Below, in pieces: positions 31,742 to 40,240 of a stretch of 64,000 nt of DNA. The stretch covers positions 248,001-312,000 of the forward strand of contig JAPJQV010000002.1 in the NCBI GenBank assembly GCA_030824965.1, given 5' to 3'. Both the position numbers and the translations under genes were made by a program. Each line of letters starts with the position of its first letter. The first letter of the stretch is position 1. The DNA comes from Micavibrio sp. Lineage in GTDB: Bacteria; Pseudomonadota; Alphaproteobacteria; Micavibrionales; Micavibrionaceae. The notes beneath the pieces were generated by a model. It searched no databases, was not told the origin of the DNA, and saw nothing but the letters and a program-made list of their open reading frames with translations.

Positions 31742-32938
31742 TTAGATTGAAAGAACTTTTTCAGCACCCGGCGTCATGATCACCTTGATGCAGCCGTCGT
31801 CTTTTTCTTTGAAAATCTTGTAAGCCTGCGGCGCATCTTCAAGACTTACTCTATGCGTGATAATGAAAGACGGATCGATTTTGCCTTCTTCAATATACTT
31901 CAGACATTCGCCCATATATTTTTGCATGTGGGTTTGCCCTGTTTTCAAAGTAAGGCCTTTATTCATCATGCCACCGAACGGGAATTTATCCAGGAAGCCG
32001 AAATACACTCCGGGAACGGAAACCGTTCCTGCTACGCGGCAATTATAGATTGCCTGCCGTAAAGCGGTTGGGCGATCGGTTCCCAACCCGACTAAAGCTT
32101 TGGTGCGATCGACAATAGCTTCGGTACTGCCCAGACCATGCGCTTCCGCACCTACGGCGTCTATGCAACGGTCCGGCCCACGTCCGCCGGTTAATTCATT
32201 GAGCGTTTCGTTGACATCCTGTTCCAAGAAATTGATGGTCTCGGACTGACATTCGCGACGTGCTTTTTCAAGGCGTTCCGGGACATGATCGATAGCAATC
32301 ACGCGACCGGCGCCTTGCAGCCATGCACATTTCTGTGTCAAGAGTCCGACAGGACCACAACCCCAGACAGCGACCGTATCGCCGGGTTCGATCTCAGCGT
32401 TTTCCGCCGCCATCCATGCGGTCGGATAGATATCGGACAAGAATAAAACCTGTTCATCGCTTAAACCATCCGGCACTTTAATCGGGCCCACATCCGCATA
32501 CGGCACACGCACATATTCAGCCTGACCGCCTGCATAACCTCCTGTCAAATGAGAATAACCAAAAAGGCCGGCAGGCGCATGCCCCATCATTTCCGCGGCT
32601 TTTTCATGATCGGGATTGGTCGTTTCGCAAGCGGCGTAAAGCTGTTTGTTGCAGAAGAAACAACTCCCGCAAGAAATAGTGAAAGGAACGACGACACGGT
32701 CGCCTATTTTAAATTTTGTAACAGAAGCGCCGACTTCGACGACTTCACCCATAAATTCATGACCGAGAATATCGCCTTTTTCCATTTCGACGACATAACT
32801 ATCAAGCAGATGAAGGTCGGAGCCGCAGATCGCGGTCTTAGTGACCTTGATGATTATATCGCCCGGCTCCTGAATAACAGGATCAGGCACGGTTTGCACC
32901 TGAACATCGTATCGGCCTTCCCAAACTAACGCTCTCAT
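31742..32938 (-). CDS. zinc-dependent alcohol dehydrogenase, formaldehyde dehydrogenase-like
   Basis: A 398-residue medium-chain dehydrogenase that oxidises an alcohol or aldehyde with NAD(P). Catalytic zinc ligands are Cys38 (AICGSDLH) and His60-Glu61 (GHEFMGEV). The structural zinc lobe has cysteines in SCGSCFFCNKQLYAAC. The cofactor motif is VWGCGPVGLL. The length and the DAVGAEAHG and VSVPGVYFG regions fit the glutathione-independent formaldehyde dehydrogenase-like class rather than simple ethanol dehydrogenases. A GGAAC-N16-GGTT site lies upstream. Its substrate is unknown; detoxification under stress is the best guess. Confidence 0.85.
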   Translation of the reverse strand: MRALVWEGRYDVQVQTVPDPVIQEPGDIIIKVTKTAICGSDLHLLDSYVVEMEKGDILGHEFMGEVVEVGASVTKFKIGDRVVVPFTISCGSCFFCNKQLYAACETTNPDHEKAAEMMGHAPAGLFGYSHLTGGYAGGQAEYVRVPYADVGPIKVPDGLSDEQVLFLSDIYPTAWMAAENAEIEPGDTVAVWGCGPVGLLTQKCAWLQGAGRVIAIDHVPERLEKARRECQSETINFLEQDVNETLNELTGGRGPDRCIDAVGAEAHGLGSTEAIVDRTKALVGLGTDRPTALRQAIYNCRVAGTVSVPGVYFGFLDKFPFGGMMNKGLTLKTGQTHMQKYMGECLKYIEEGKIDPSFIITHRVSLEDAPQAYKIFKEKDDGCIKVIMTPGAEKVLSI

Positions 32939-32968
32939 CGCTGGTCTCCTTCAATATTGTCGAAGGCC

Positions 32969-32993
32969 AACCGGATGAAGTTAAAGAAGTTCC
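32969..32993 (-). promoter_or_regulatory. EcfG-like promoter candidate for the dehydrogenase-ferritin genes
   Basis: On the minus strand GGAAC (32993-32989) is followed after exactly 16 nt by GGTT (32972-32969), 30 nt before the dehydrogenase start. The alphaproteobacterial general-stress consensus is GGAAC-N16/17-CGTT, so one base differs. It overlaps the 3' end of glgA. Confidence 0.5.
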
Positions 32994-34393
32994 TGATAAA
33001 GTTTGATGTATTTTTTTGCCGAGGCCGACCAGCCAAAATCCTGCGCCATCGCGTTTATCTGCCTTTTCTTCCAGTGCGACGGAGAACGGTAGAGTGCGCA
33101 GGCGCGAATTAAAGTTTCAGACAAAGCAGGAATTGTCGCTGTATCAAACAGAAATCCGGTCGAATTATCCTTATCCTCAACCACACTGTCGGCAAGACCA
33201 CCTGTTTTACGCACGACAGGCAGCGTACCGTATCGAAGCGCATACATTTGAACCAAACCGCAAGGCTCGAATCTCGATGGAACGATCACACTATCCGCGC
33301 CTGCGATAATTTTATGCGCGAAATTTTCATCGTAATCGGTTGAAAGAAAAACCTGTGCCGGCCATGCAGAAGCAAGCTCACGAAATTGTTTTTCCAGCGC
33401 CTGATCGCCCGAACCAAGTATGACAAAACCCGCTCCCATTTTCAAAACTTCAGGCGCTGCCTTGACCAGAAGATCCAGACCCTTTTGAGAAACCAAACGG
33501 CTGATTACGCCAAAAACAGGCAGATCGTTATGAATGATAAGATTACATTGTTCGAGCAATGCGGCCCGGTTTTTCAATTTATCTTTGATGGTTCTGGATG
33601 TATAAGAAGCAGTTATATTTCCGTCCGCTTTGGGATTCCAGACATTTAAATCTATTCCATTTAGAATACCTGCAAGATCGGATTCCCTTGCACGCAATAA
33701 GCCTTCGAGACCGCAGCCGTATTCACTTCGCTGAATTTCCTTTGCGTAAGTCGGGCTAACAGTGGTGATCTTGTCGGCATAATGAAGCCCCGCTTTAAGA
33801 AAGCCGACCTTGCCGTAAAATTCTACTCCGCTCAAAGAAAAAGCTTCGGTCGGGATATTTATTTCAGGTAAAACGGATGGCGGAAACAGCCCCTGATAAG
33901 CGATATTATGGATCGTCAGAACGGATTTAGGGCGATCATTACCTCGCAAGCTTAAATAAGCTGGCATTAAACCGCATTGCCAGTCATTGCCATGTACGAT
34001 ATCCGGTTGCCAATCTGCATCGTATAAATGTAGATCGGATGCCACACGGCATAGAGCGGCAAAGCGCAAATGATTATCCGGCCAGTCTTGCCCGCTCTCA
34101 TCTCCATAAGGCCCTATACGCTCGTAAAAGGCCGGGCAATCCAGCACATAAGATTGAATGCCGTTCAATGTTCCGGTCAAAATCCTCGCATCCTGTCGGC
34201 CAAAAAAATGCGATAATTTCCTGAAGGTTTTTTTATCCCTCAGGTTGGATAGGATTCGTTCGAAACCCGGAATTAGAAGCCTGACATCGGCATTTTCTTC
34301 CAGCAAAGACGCAGGGAGGGCTGCGGCTACATCGCCCAGCCCTCCTGTTTTGACAAAAGGATAAATTTCGCTCGCTACAAATAATACGCGCAT
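32981..34393 (-). CDS. glgA: glycogen synthase (ADP-glucose)
   Basis: A GT5 glycosyltransferase that adds glucose from ADP-glucose to alpha-1,4-glucan. It has 470 residues. The N-terminal KTGGLGDVAAALP (15-27) binds ADP-glucose. The C-terminal Rossmann half has SRLVSQKGLDLL and VPSRFEPCGLVQMYALRYG with the catalytic glutamate. It begins 4 nt after glgC, so they form one operon that makes linear glucan. No glgB is on this transcript; it is in the malQ operon. Confidence 0.96.
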   Translation of the reverse strand: MRVLFVASEIYPFVKTGGLGDVAAALPASLLEENADVRLLIPGFERILSNLRDKKTFRKLSHFFGRQDARILTGTLNGIQSYVLDCPAFYERIGPYGDESGQDWPDNHLRFAALCRVASDLHLYDADWQPDIVHGNDWQCGLMPAYLSLRGNDRPKSVLTIHNIAYQGLFPPSVLPEINIPTEAFSLSGVEFYGKVGFLKAGLHYADKITTVSPTYAKEIQRSEYGCGLEGLLRARESDLAGILNGIDLNVWNPKADGNITASYTSRTIKDKLKNRAALLEQCNLIIHNDLPVFGVISRLVSQKGLDLLVKAAPEVLKMGAGFVILGSGDQALEKQFRELASAWPAQVFLSTDYDENFAHKIIAGADSVIVPSRFEPCGLVQMYALRYGTLPVVRKTGGLADSVVEDKDNSTGFLFDTATIPALSETLIRACALYRSPSHWKKRQINAMAQDFGWSASAKKYIKLYQELL

Positions 34394-34397
34394 TGAC

Positions 34398-35687
34398 CTA
34401 TAAAGCTTTCAGCATTTCACCATTGATTAAAACAACGCCTTTTTCAGTCCTGAAGAAACGCTTGGCGTCGAGTTTGGGATCTTCCCCGACGACAAGACCT
34501 TCGGGGATTTCACAGCCCCGGTCAACAATAACTTTCTTAAGTTTGCAATTGCGGTTGACGATAACATCGGGGAGCAAGACCGCATCTTCTATTTCGCAGA
34601 AAGAATGCACGCGCACGCTATTAAAAAGAAGCGATTTTCGTACCGTGGAACCTGAGACAATACATCCATTGGCAACGATACTGTCAACCGCATGGCCACG
34701 GCGCGTGTTCTGATCGAAAACGAATTTTGCAGGCGGCAACTGGTCCTGATAAGTAAAAATAGGCCAATTCGGATCGTACAGGTCAAGTTCAGGGATCACA
34801 TTGGTCAGATCCAGATTTGCCTCCCAATAGGCATCGACCGTTCCGACATCGCGCCAGTAGGCATCGGCTTCCGAACTGCTGACAACGCAACTATCGGCGA
34901 AATTATGCGCCATGACCTTTGCGCCGTTCTCAACGGCATAAGGGATAAGATTTCGGCCGAAGTCATGATCGGAATTCTTATCTTCCGCATCCCTTTTCAA
35001 TTCATTGAAAAGGTATTTCGTATTAAAAACGTAGATCCCCATACTGGCCAGCGCCTTATCGGGCTTCCCGGGGATGCATGGAGGATCTGCAGGTTTTTCA
35101 AGAAAATCGACGACACGATTTTCTTTATCGACATGCATGACGCCGAAACCGGTTGCATCCATGCGCGGGACCTCAACACAAGGGATCGTGACATCCGCTC
35201 CGCTTTTGATATGCTCCTCGAGCATGATGGAATAATCCATTTTATAGATATGGTCGCCTGCCAGAATAAGGACCCATTCCGCCTTATGGCTTTTTAAGAT
35301 ATCGAGATTCTGATAAACCGCATCTGCCGTCCCCTGATACCAGTGAGTTTCGTCGACACGCTGTTGCGCTGGAATAATATCGACGAATTCATCCATCTCG
35401 CCGCGAAGGAAGTTCCAGCCATATTGCATGTGACGCATCAAACTATGCGATTTGTACTGAGTAAGAACGCTGATACGGCGGAAGCCGGAATTAATGCAAT
35501 TTGATAGGGCAAAATCGATAATCCGGAACTTGCCACCAAAATGCACGGCCGGCTTAGCCCGATGGTCCGTCAAGTCCATAAGACGACTTCCGCGTCCTCC
35601 GGCGAGAATGATGGCAATCGCCTTTTTCGGTGCCTGCCGCAAATCGCGGCCAAAACCTTTTGCAGTGGATGTAGTTGGCGCAGCCAT
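34398..35687 (-). CDS. glgC: glucose-1-phosphate adenylyltransferase
   Basis: Makes ADP-glucose, the committed step of bacterial glycogen synthesis. It has 429 residues. The nucleotide-binding LAGGRGSRLMDLTDHRAKPAV begins at residue 28, with substrate residues in QYKSHSLMRHMQYGW, WYQGTADAVYQN and the EKP loop. A C-terminal left-handed beta helix follows, with SIVANGCIVSGS and NRNCKLKKVIVDRGC. A GGAAC-N17-TGTT site lies upstream, divergent from that of glgX, across a 167-nt region. Confidence 0.97.
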   Translation of the reverse strand: MAAPTTSTAKGFGRDLRQAPKKAIAIILAGGRGSRLMDLTDHRAKPAVHFGGKFRIIDFALSNCINSGFRRISVLTQYKSHSLMRHMQYGWNFLRGEMDEFVDIIPAQQRVDETHWYQGTADAVYQNLDILKSHKAEWVLILAGDHIYKMDYSIMLEEHIKSGADVTIPCVEVPRMDATGFGVMHVDKENRVVDFLEKPADPPCIPGKPDKALASMGIYVFNTKYLFNELKRDAEDKNSDHDFGRNLIPYAVENGAKVMAHNFADSCVVSSSEADAYWRDVGTVDAYWEANLDLTNVIPELDLYDPNWPIFTYQDQLPPAKFVFDQNTRRGHAVDSIVANGCIVSGSTVRKSLLFNSVRVHSFCEIEDAVLLPDVIVNRNCKLKKVIVDRGCEIPEGLVVGEDPKLDAKRFFRTEKGVVLINGEMLKAL

Positions 35688-35732
35688 TGATTTATCTCCA
35701 AATTTTCCCGAGAATTAAGTATCTGATACGAA

Positions 35733-35758
35733 AACAAAAATCAGAACGCTAATGTTCC
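35733..35758 (-). promoter_or_regulatory. EcfG-like promoter candidate for glgC-glgA
   Basis: Minus-strand GGAAC (35758-35754), 17-nt spacer, TGTT (35736-35733), about 45 nt before the glgC start. One base from the GGAAC-N16/17-CGTT consensus. Confidence 0.55.
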
Positions 35759-35788
35759 CTTACTTAACAAATAAATTAATAACCTGCC

Positions 35789-35813
35789 GGAACTCAACAG
35801 CAACCAGTTCGTT
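35789..35813 (+). promoter_or_regulatory. EcfG-like promoter candidate for glgX
   Basis: GGAAC (35789-35793), 16-nt spacer, CGTT (35810-35813), 41 nt before the glgX ATG. This is an exact match to the alphaproteobacterial EcfG (general stress sigma) consensus and the best of the five sites in this island. Confidence 0.68.
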
Positions 35814-35854
35814 AGCTGGCTCATATTTAATTTATTTAGAAAAGACCACCCCTC

Positions 35855-37981
35855 ATGGCACAATTTAACGTTAAAGAAGGCCTTCCCTATCCAATCGGCG
35901 CTCACTGGGACGGCAAAGGGACGAATTTTGCTTTATTTTCCGCTCATGCGACTAAAGTCGAACTTTGCCTGTTCAATGAAGATGGCACGCGAGAGACTGA
36001 CCGCATTGCCTTGCCTGAATATACAAACGAAATCTGGCATGGATATATTGAAGGCGTTCATCCCGCCATGCTTTACGGATACCGCGTCCATGGCCCTTAT
36101 GAGCCGATGGAAGGTCATCGCTTTAACCCGAATAAATTATTGCTCGACCCTTATGCCCGAGCCCATTATGGAGATCTGAAATGGGATCCGGCTTGTTTTG
36201 GATATACGCTCGACGCCGAGGATGCAGATCTTACGTTCGATGAACGGGACAGCGCGCCTTTTATGCCCAAATGCGTTATTGTCGACCCTGATTTTGACTG
36301 GAAGGGCGAACACAGGCAAAGAGCCGTCCCATGGGATCAAACGATTTTATATGAAACCCATGTCAAAGGCTTTACCAAGCTTCACCCCAAGGTTCCTGAA
36401 AATCTCCGGGGAAGCTATGCAGGTTTAGGTTCGAAAGAGATTGTATCTTACATTAAATCCTTGGGCGTCACGAGCGTAGAACTTTTACCGGTGCATACAT
36501 TCGTTAACGATTCTTATCTTCTCGATAAGGGATTGACCAATTATTGGGGTTACAATTCCATCGGCTTTTTCGCGCCCGATCCAAGATATGCCGCCGATAA
36601 AGCAAATTCTCTGCGCGAATTCAAGGAAATGGTCGCAAGATTCCACGACGCCGGATTGGAAGTCATTCTCGATGTCGTTTACAACCACACGGCGGAAGGA
36701 AACGAACGCGGTGCGACCCTTTCTTTCAAGGGTATAGATAACGCTTCCTATTACCGTTTAATGCCGGAAGAGAAAAGATATTACATCAATGATACCGGAA
36801 CCGGGAATACTCTCAATGTCACCCATCCGCGGGTATTGCAGATGGTGACAGACTCCTTGCGTTATTGGGTGGAGGAAACGCATGTCGACGGTTTCCGTTT
36901 CGATTTAGGTACGATTCTTGCGCGCGAGCCAAACGGATTCGACAATCAATCGGGCTTCCTGAAAGCATGCAACCAAGATCCGGTACTGTCAAAAGTCAAA
37001 CTTATTGCAGAGCCTTGGGATTGCGGTCCCGGCGGATATCAGGTCGGCGGCTTCCCGCCTGGCTGGGCGGAATGGAACGATAAATTCCGCGATACGGTCC
37101 GTGATTTCTGGCGAGGTGAAGCTTCCGCTGGCGCCTTGGCTCCTCGCCTTTCCGCGTCAGGCGATGTTTTTAACGCCTATGGAAAGAAACCATGGTCATC
37201 CGTTAATTTTATAAGTGCTCATGACGGCTTTACGTTAAACGATATGGTTACCTATCAGGACCGCCATAACGAGGCAAATGGCGAAGATAACAAAGACGGC
37301 CATTCGGATAACAGGTCCTGGAATTGCGGCGTTGAAGGCCCGACTGAAGATAAAGAGATCAATAAAATCCGCGAGCGCCAGATTAGAAACATGATGGCAA
37401 CGCTATTATTATCGCAAGGTACGCCGATGATACTGGCCGGAGACGAATTCGGCCGAACCCAGCAAGGCAATAATAACGCTTATTGCCAGGATAACGAGAT
37501 CAGCTGGCTTAACTGGGATTTAAAAGAAAAAGGAAAATCCCTGACGGAGTTTGTACGCAAACTGACGTCTATGCGGCATAAATACCCCATCCTGCGACGC
37601 GCCCGTTTTCTAACCGGGGAGACTGACCAGGAAGTTGGCGAAATACGCGATCTTGTATGGATCGATGCCGACGGTACGGAAATGCAGCAGGAGGACTGGG
37701 AAAACTCTAACGCGAAATGTTTCGGCATGCTGATTGATGGAAGATCCCGCCCGACCGGATTGATTCAACAAGGCAAAGAAATTACCGTTTTAATCGTTTT
37801 CAACGGTCATCACGATATGGTTCAATTCAAACTGCCTGAATGTCCGGGCGGCGAAAGATGGATGCGGTTAATAGACACCAACCTGCCCAATCATGATGAA
37901 GGGGACGTATTCGAAAGCAATGACGTTTATGACGTAACCGCCAGATCCTTGCTTTTATTCGCTCTCAAAACAGACCAATAA
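35855..37981 (+). CDS. glgX: glycogen debranching enzyme
   Basis: A GH13 isoamylase-type enzyme that cleaves alpha-1,6 branches of glycogen. It has 708 residues: an N-terminal CBM48-like domain (PYPIGAHWDGKGTNFALFSAHA), a catalytic barrel with DVVYNHTAEG (273-282), nucleophile Asp350 in HVDGFRFD, acid Glu386 in LIAEPWD and SAHDGFTL, then a C-terminal beta domain. With TreY and TreZ encoded nearby it may also fill the TreX role in trehalose production from glycogen. A perfect EcfG-type site precedes it and a terminator follows. Confidence 0.95.
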   Translation: MAQFNVKEGLPYPIGAHWDGKGTNFALFSAHATKVELCLFNEDGTRETDRIALPEYTNEIWHGYIEGVHPAMLYGYRVHGPYEPMEGHRFNPNKLLLDPYARAHYGDLKWDPACFGYTLDAEDADLTFDERDSAPFMPKCVIVDPDFDWKGEHRQRAVPWDQTILYETHVKGFTKLHPKVPENLRGSYAGLGSKEIVSYIKSLGVTSVELLPVHTFVNDSYLLDKGLTNYWGYNSIGFFAPDPRYAADKANSLREFKEMVARFHDAGLEVILDVVYNHTAEGNERGATLSFKGIDNASYYRLMPEEKRYYINDTGTGNTLNVTHPRVLQMVTDSLRYWVEETHVDGFRFDLGTILAREPNGFDNQSGFLKACNQDPVLSKVKLIAEPWDCGPGGYQVGGFPPGWAEWNDKFRDTVRDFWRGEASAGALAPRLSASGDVFNAYGKKPWSSVNFISAHDGFTLNDMVTYQDRHNEANGEDNKDGHSDNRSWNCGVEGPTEDKEINKIRERQIRNMMATLLLSQGTPMILAGDEFGRTQQGNNNAYCQDNEISWLNWDLKEKGKSLTEFVRKLTSMRHKYPILRRARFLTGETDQEVGEIRDLVWIDADGTEMQQEDWENSNAKCFGMLIDGRSRPTGLIQQGKEITVLIVFNGHHDMVQFKLPECPGGERWMRLIDTNLPNHDEGDVFESNDVYDVTARSLLLFALKTDQ

Positions 37982-38013
37982 AAAAAAAGCCAGTCAATGA
38001 CTGGCTTTTTTTA
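37981..38013. terminator. bidirectional terminator after glgX
   Basis: AAAAAGCCAGTCA (37984-37996) and TGACTGGCTTTTT (37998-38010) are near-perfect inverted arms with a T-run on one side and an A-run on the other. It can serve glgX and the convergent 62-aa gene. Confidence 0.9.
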
Positions 38014-38026
38014 TTGTGACAAGAGA

Positions 38027-38215
38027 TTATAAATTAACCAGATTAGCTTTAAAAATAGCTTTCCAGTTTGAACATGATTTCTGGAATTCGTTTAAAGATC
38101 GCCGGCACAGCTTAACTTGAGTATGACCTATTTCTGTGTCCGGCATTTTTTCCTGTACTGCTGTGGACATGGTCTGCCGGCCAGAAGGACGCTGCTGGGA
38201 TAAAGATTGAAACAT
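38027..38215 (-). CDS. small protein of unknown function (62 aa)
   Basis: Begins MFQSLSQQRPSGRQTMSTAV and ends KSCSNWKAIFKANLVNL. I chose the ATG at 38215 because GGAG lies 8 nt upstream; a longer frame to 38287 has no such site. It is basic, has two cysteines (CRR, KSCSN) and no membrane segment. No family is recognised. It lies alone between glgX and malQ on the other strand, with a GGAAC at 38270-38274 in its upstream region, but the downstream box is a poor match (TATT), so stress control is only suggested. Confidence 0.55.
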   Translation of the reverse strand: MFQSLSQQRPSGRQTMSTAVQEKMPDTEIGHTQVKLCRRSLNEFQKSCSNWKAIFKANLVNL

Positions 38216-38288
38216 TATTGCTTCTCCGAAATTTCTGCTACAACACACAAATAGAAAATTTACAGATAAGTTCCTTCTAATTCGCACT

Positions 38289-38313
38289 GGAACTCATTTA
38301 AAATCAAAATGTT
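38289..38313 (+). promoter_or_regulatory. EcfG-like promoter candidate for the malQ operon
   Basis: GGAAC (38289-38293), 16-nt spacer, TGTT (38310-38313), 64 nt before the malQ ATG. It would drive the eight-gene malQ to EEP operon. One base from consensus. Confidence 0.58.
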
Positions 38314-38377
38314 AGTACCCGATATAAATATTTGTATTTTTAAATGACCTTCGCCTGATTACTTAATTAAGGTTGCC

Positions 38378-40240
38378 ATGATTTCTCCATCTCTAAAAAG
38401 AGCCGCCAGAGCTTATGGCATTGCCTTGCCCAATAACGGGATGGAGCGGCAATCGGCTTCGATTGAAATAGTTAAAAAAATGGTTCTGGCATTATCCGGG
38501 ACCGATAATATGGAAGAAGCCTGGAAAATCAAACGAGATCGTGCCATTCAACAAGGCATGCCTGACTTCATTATCGCCTGGGATGGAGTTATTCCCGATA
38601 TATGGATGTGGGCGGATAAATGCCCTGAATCATTATCAGTTGCCATTATCGATCAGCAAAAGGTAATCACTGCACACAAAGCGAATATCACTGAAACTTT
38701 TAAAAGAAAAAACGGTTTTAGAATAAAGCTGGCTTTTGGACAAAAAGTAGAACTTGGTTATTACGATATAGAGATCAACGGCAAAAGATCTTTTCTTATA
38801 TCAGCCCCTTACAGACTCGATGATCAAGATATGGATTGGGGAATTTTTGCACCTGTTCATGCCTTAAGCGATAGCGATCAGCAAGAAATTGGAAATTTCC
38901 GCCACTTATCGAATGTCTCGAAATTCGTTTATTCGCAAGGAGGAAGATTTGTCGGCACACTTCCCCTTCTTGCTTCCCGACACGATGAAAATGCTGGCCA
39001 TAGCCCTTATTCGCCGGTTTCAAGACTTTTCTGGGATGAAATATATCTCGATACGGATAACCTGCCAGGCTATGACTACAAATCCAATTTCCAAAGCAGT
39101 AATGACAATCTTGTCGATTACCAAAATGTATATGCGTTAAAAAAAACAACCATAAAAAATGCAGCGCAACTATATTTTCAAAGAGGTGATACAAGCGCAT
39201 TAAGCCAATATATTTCTGAAACACCGTATCTTGAGGAATTTGCCGAATTCAAAAGCAAGGGAGATCAGGAGGAAAAGAATTACCATCTCTACGCCCAATT
39301 CGCCTGCCATTTACAGATAATGGATTTAAGAAAAGAAGGGCATGCCGATCTATATCTCGATTACCCTGTAGGTGTACATCCTGACGGTTTTGATGCCGTT
39401 CATTTCAAAGATTTATTTATTCCCGGTTTTTCGGTAGGCGCACCTGCGGATGCCTTGGCAGGTCAGGGCCAGAATTGGGGGTTGCTGGCGGTAAATCCTG
39501 TAAAAATGATCGAAGATCGTTTTTCTTATATCCGAGACAGCCTTCATAACCATTTGAAATATGCGCATCGGCTTCGTATCGATCATGTCATGGGATTGTA
39601 TCGGTTATACTGCATCCCGAATGGCCAAAAAGAAAATCTTGGCGTCTATATACATTATCCTTTCAAAGCTTTAATGGCCATATTCTTATTGGAGGCGCGA
39701 CGCCATGGCGCCCTGCTAATCGGTGAAAACTTAGGTACCGTTCCAGACACTGTAAATGACTCTATGGTCGCGCACTCACTGCTTCGCATGTGGATTGCGC
39801 AGTTTTCCCTGACGGAAGATCCGGAAAGGACGTTTGATTCAATCGAATATGACATGATTGCCAGCGTAAACACCCATGATATATTTCCTTTTGAAGCGTT
39901 TATAAATGGAAAAGACTTGGAACAGATGAAAGAATACGGAGTGATTTCATCTGCTGATACGATGAAAATCGCCAAAGAACGTTCTTATCTCAAGAATTGG
40001 CAAAAACATGAACAGCCTTATCTTAAGCTTGTGGAAGGCATGGCGAAATCCCCTGCCCGATCTGTGATCGTCAATATGGAAGATATATGGGGGGAAACCT
40101 TGCCCCAGAATATTCCGGGAACCACAAATGAATATCCAAACTGGAAAAAAAAGTTTTCACAGCCAATTGAAAAATGGGCATCGAATAATAATATACGCCA
40201 AGCTTTCAGCTTGCTGAACCAATACCGGAAGAAAAAATGA
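38378..40240 (+). CDS. malQ: 4-alpha-glucanotransferase (amylomaltase)
   Basis: A GH77 enzyme that transfers alpha-1,4-glucan segments and disproportionates maltodextrins. It has 620 residues. The catalytic barrel is clear: LRIDHVMGLYRLYCIP (nucleophile Asp), LLIGENLGTVPDTV (acid Glu), SVNTHDIFPFEAF and PLLASRHDE/GHSPYSP for binding. The first 150 or so residues form an extra N-terminal region before GTLPLLAS, longer than in short amylomaltases but similar to proteobacterial MalQ with an accessory beta domain. The stop overlaps the glgB start as ATGA. Confidence 0.92.
   Translation: MISPSLKRAARAYGIALPNNGMERQSASIEIVKKMVLALSGTDNMEEAWKIKRDRAIQQGMPDFIIAWDGVIPDIWMWADKCPESLSVAIIDQQKVITAHKANITETFKRKNGFRIKLAFGQKVELGYYDIEINGKRSFLISAPYRLDDQDMDWGIFAPVHALSDSDQQEIGNFRHLSNVSKFVYSQGGRFVGTLPLLASRHDENAGHSPYSPVSRLFWDEIYLDTDNLPGYDYKSNFQSSNDNLVDYQNVYALKKTTIKNAAQLYFQRGDTSALSQYISETPYLEEFAEFKSKGDQEEKNYHLYAQFACHLQIMDLRKEGHADLYLDYPVGVHPDGFDAVHFKDLFIPGFSVGAPADALAGQGQNWGLLAVNPVKMIEDRFSYIRDSLHNHLKYAHRLRIDHVMGLYRLYCIPNGQKENLGVYIHYPFKALMAIFLLEARRHGALLIGENLGTVPDTVNDSMVAHSLLRMWIAQFSLTEDPERTFDSIEYDMIASVNTHDIFPFEAFINGKDLEQMKEYGVISSADTMKIAKERSYLKNWQKHEQPYLKLVEGMAKSPARSVIVNMEDIWGETLPQNIPGTTNEYPNWKKKFSQPIEKWASNNNIRQAFSLLNQYRKKK

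Noticed and set aside
35733..35758. A closer reading of the glgC upstream site as GGAAC with CGTT only 5 nt downstream
   Set aside because: A 5-nt spacer does not fit the EcfG architecture. The TGTT at 17 nt was kept instead.
38250..38274. EcfG-like promoter for the 62-aa gene (GGAAC-N16-TATT)
   Set aside because: The second box lacks the GTT core, so I do not list it as a promoter.
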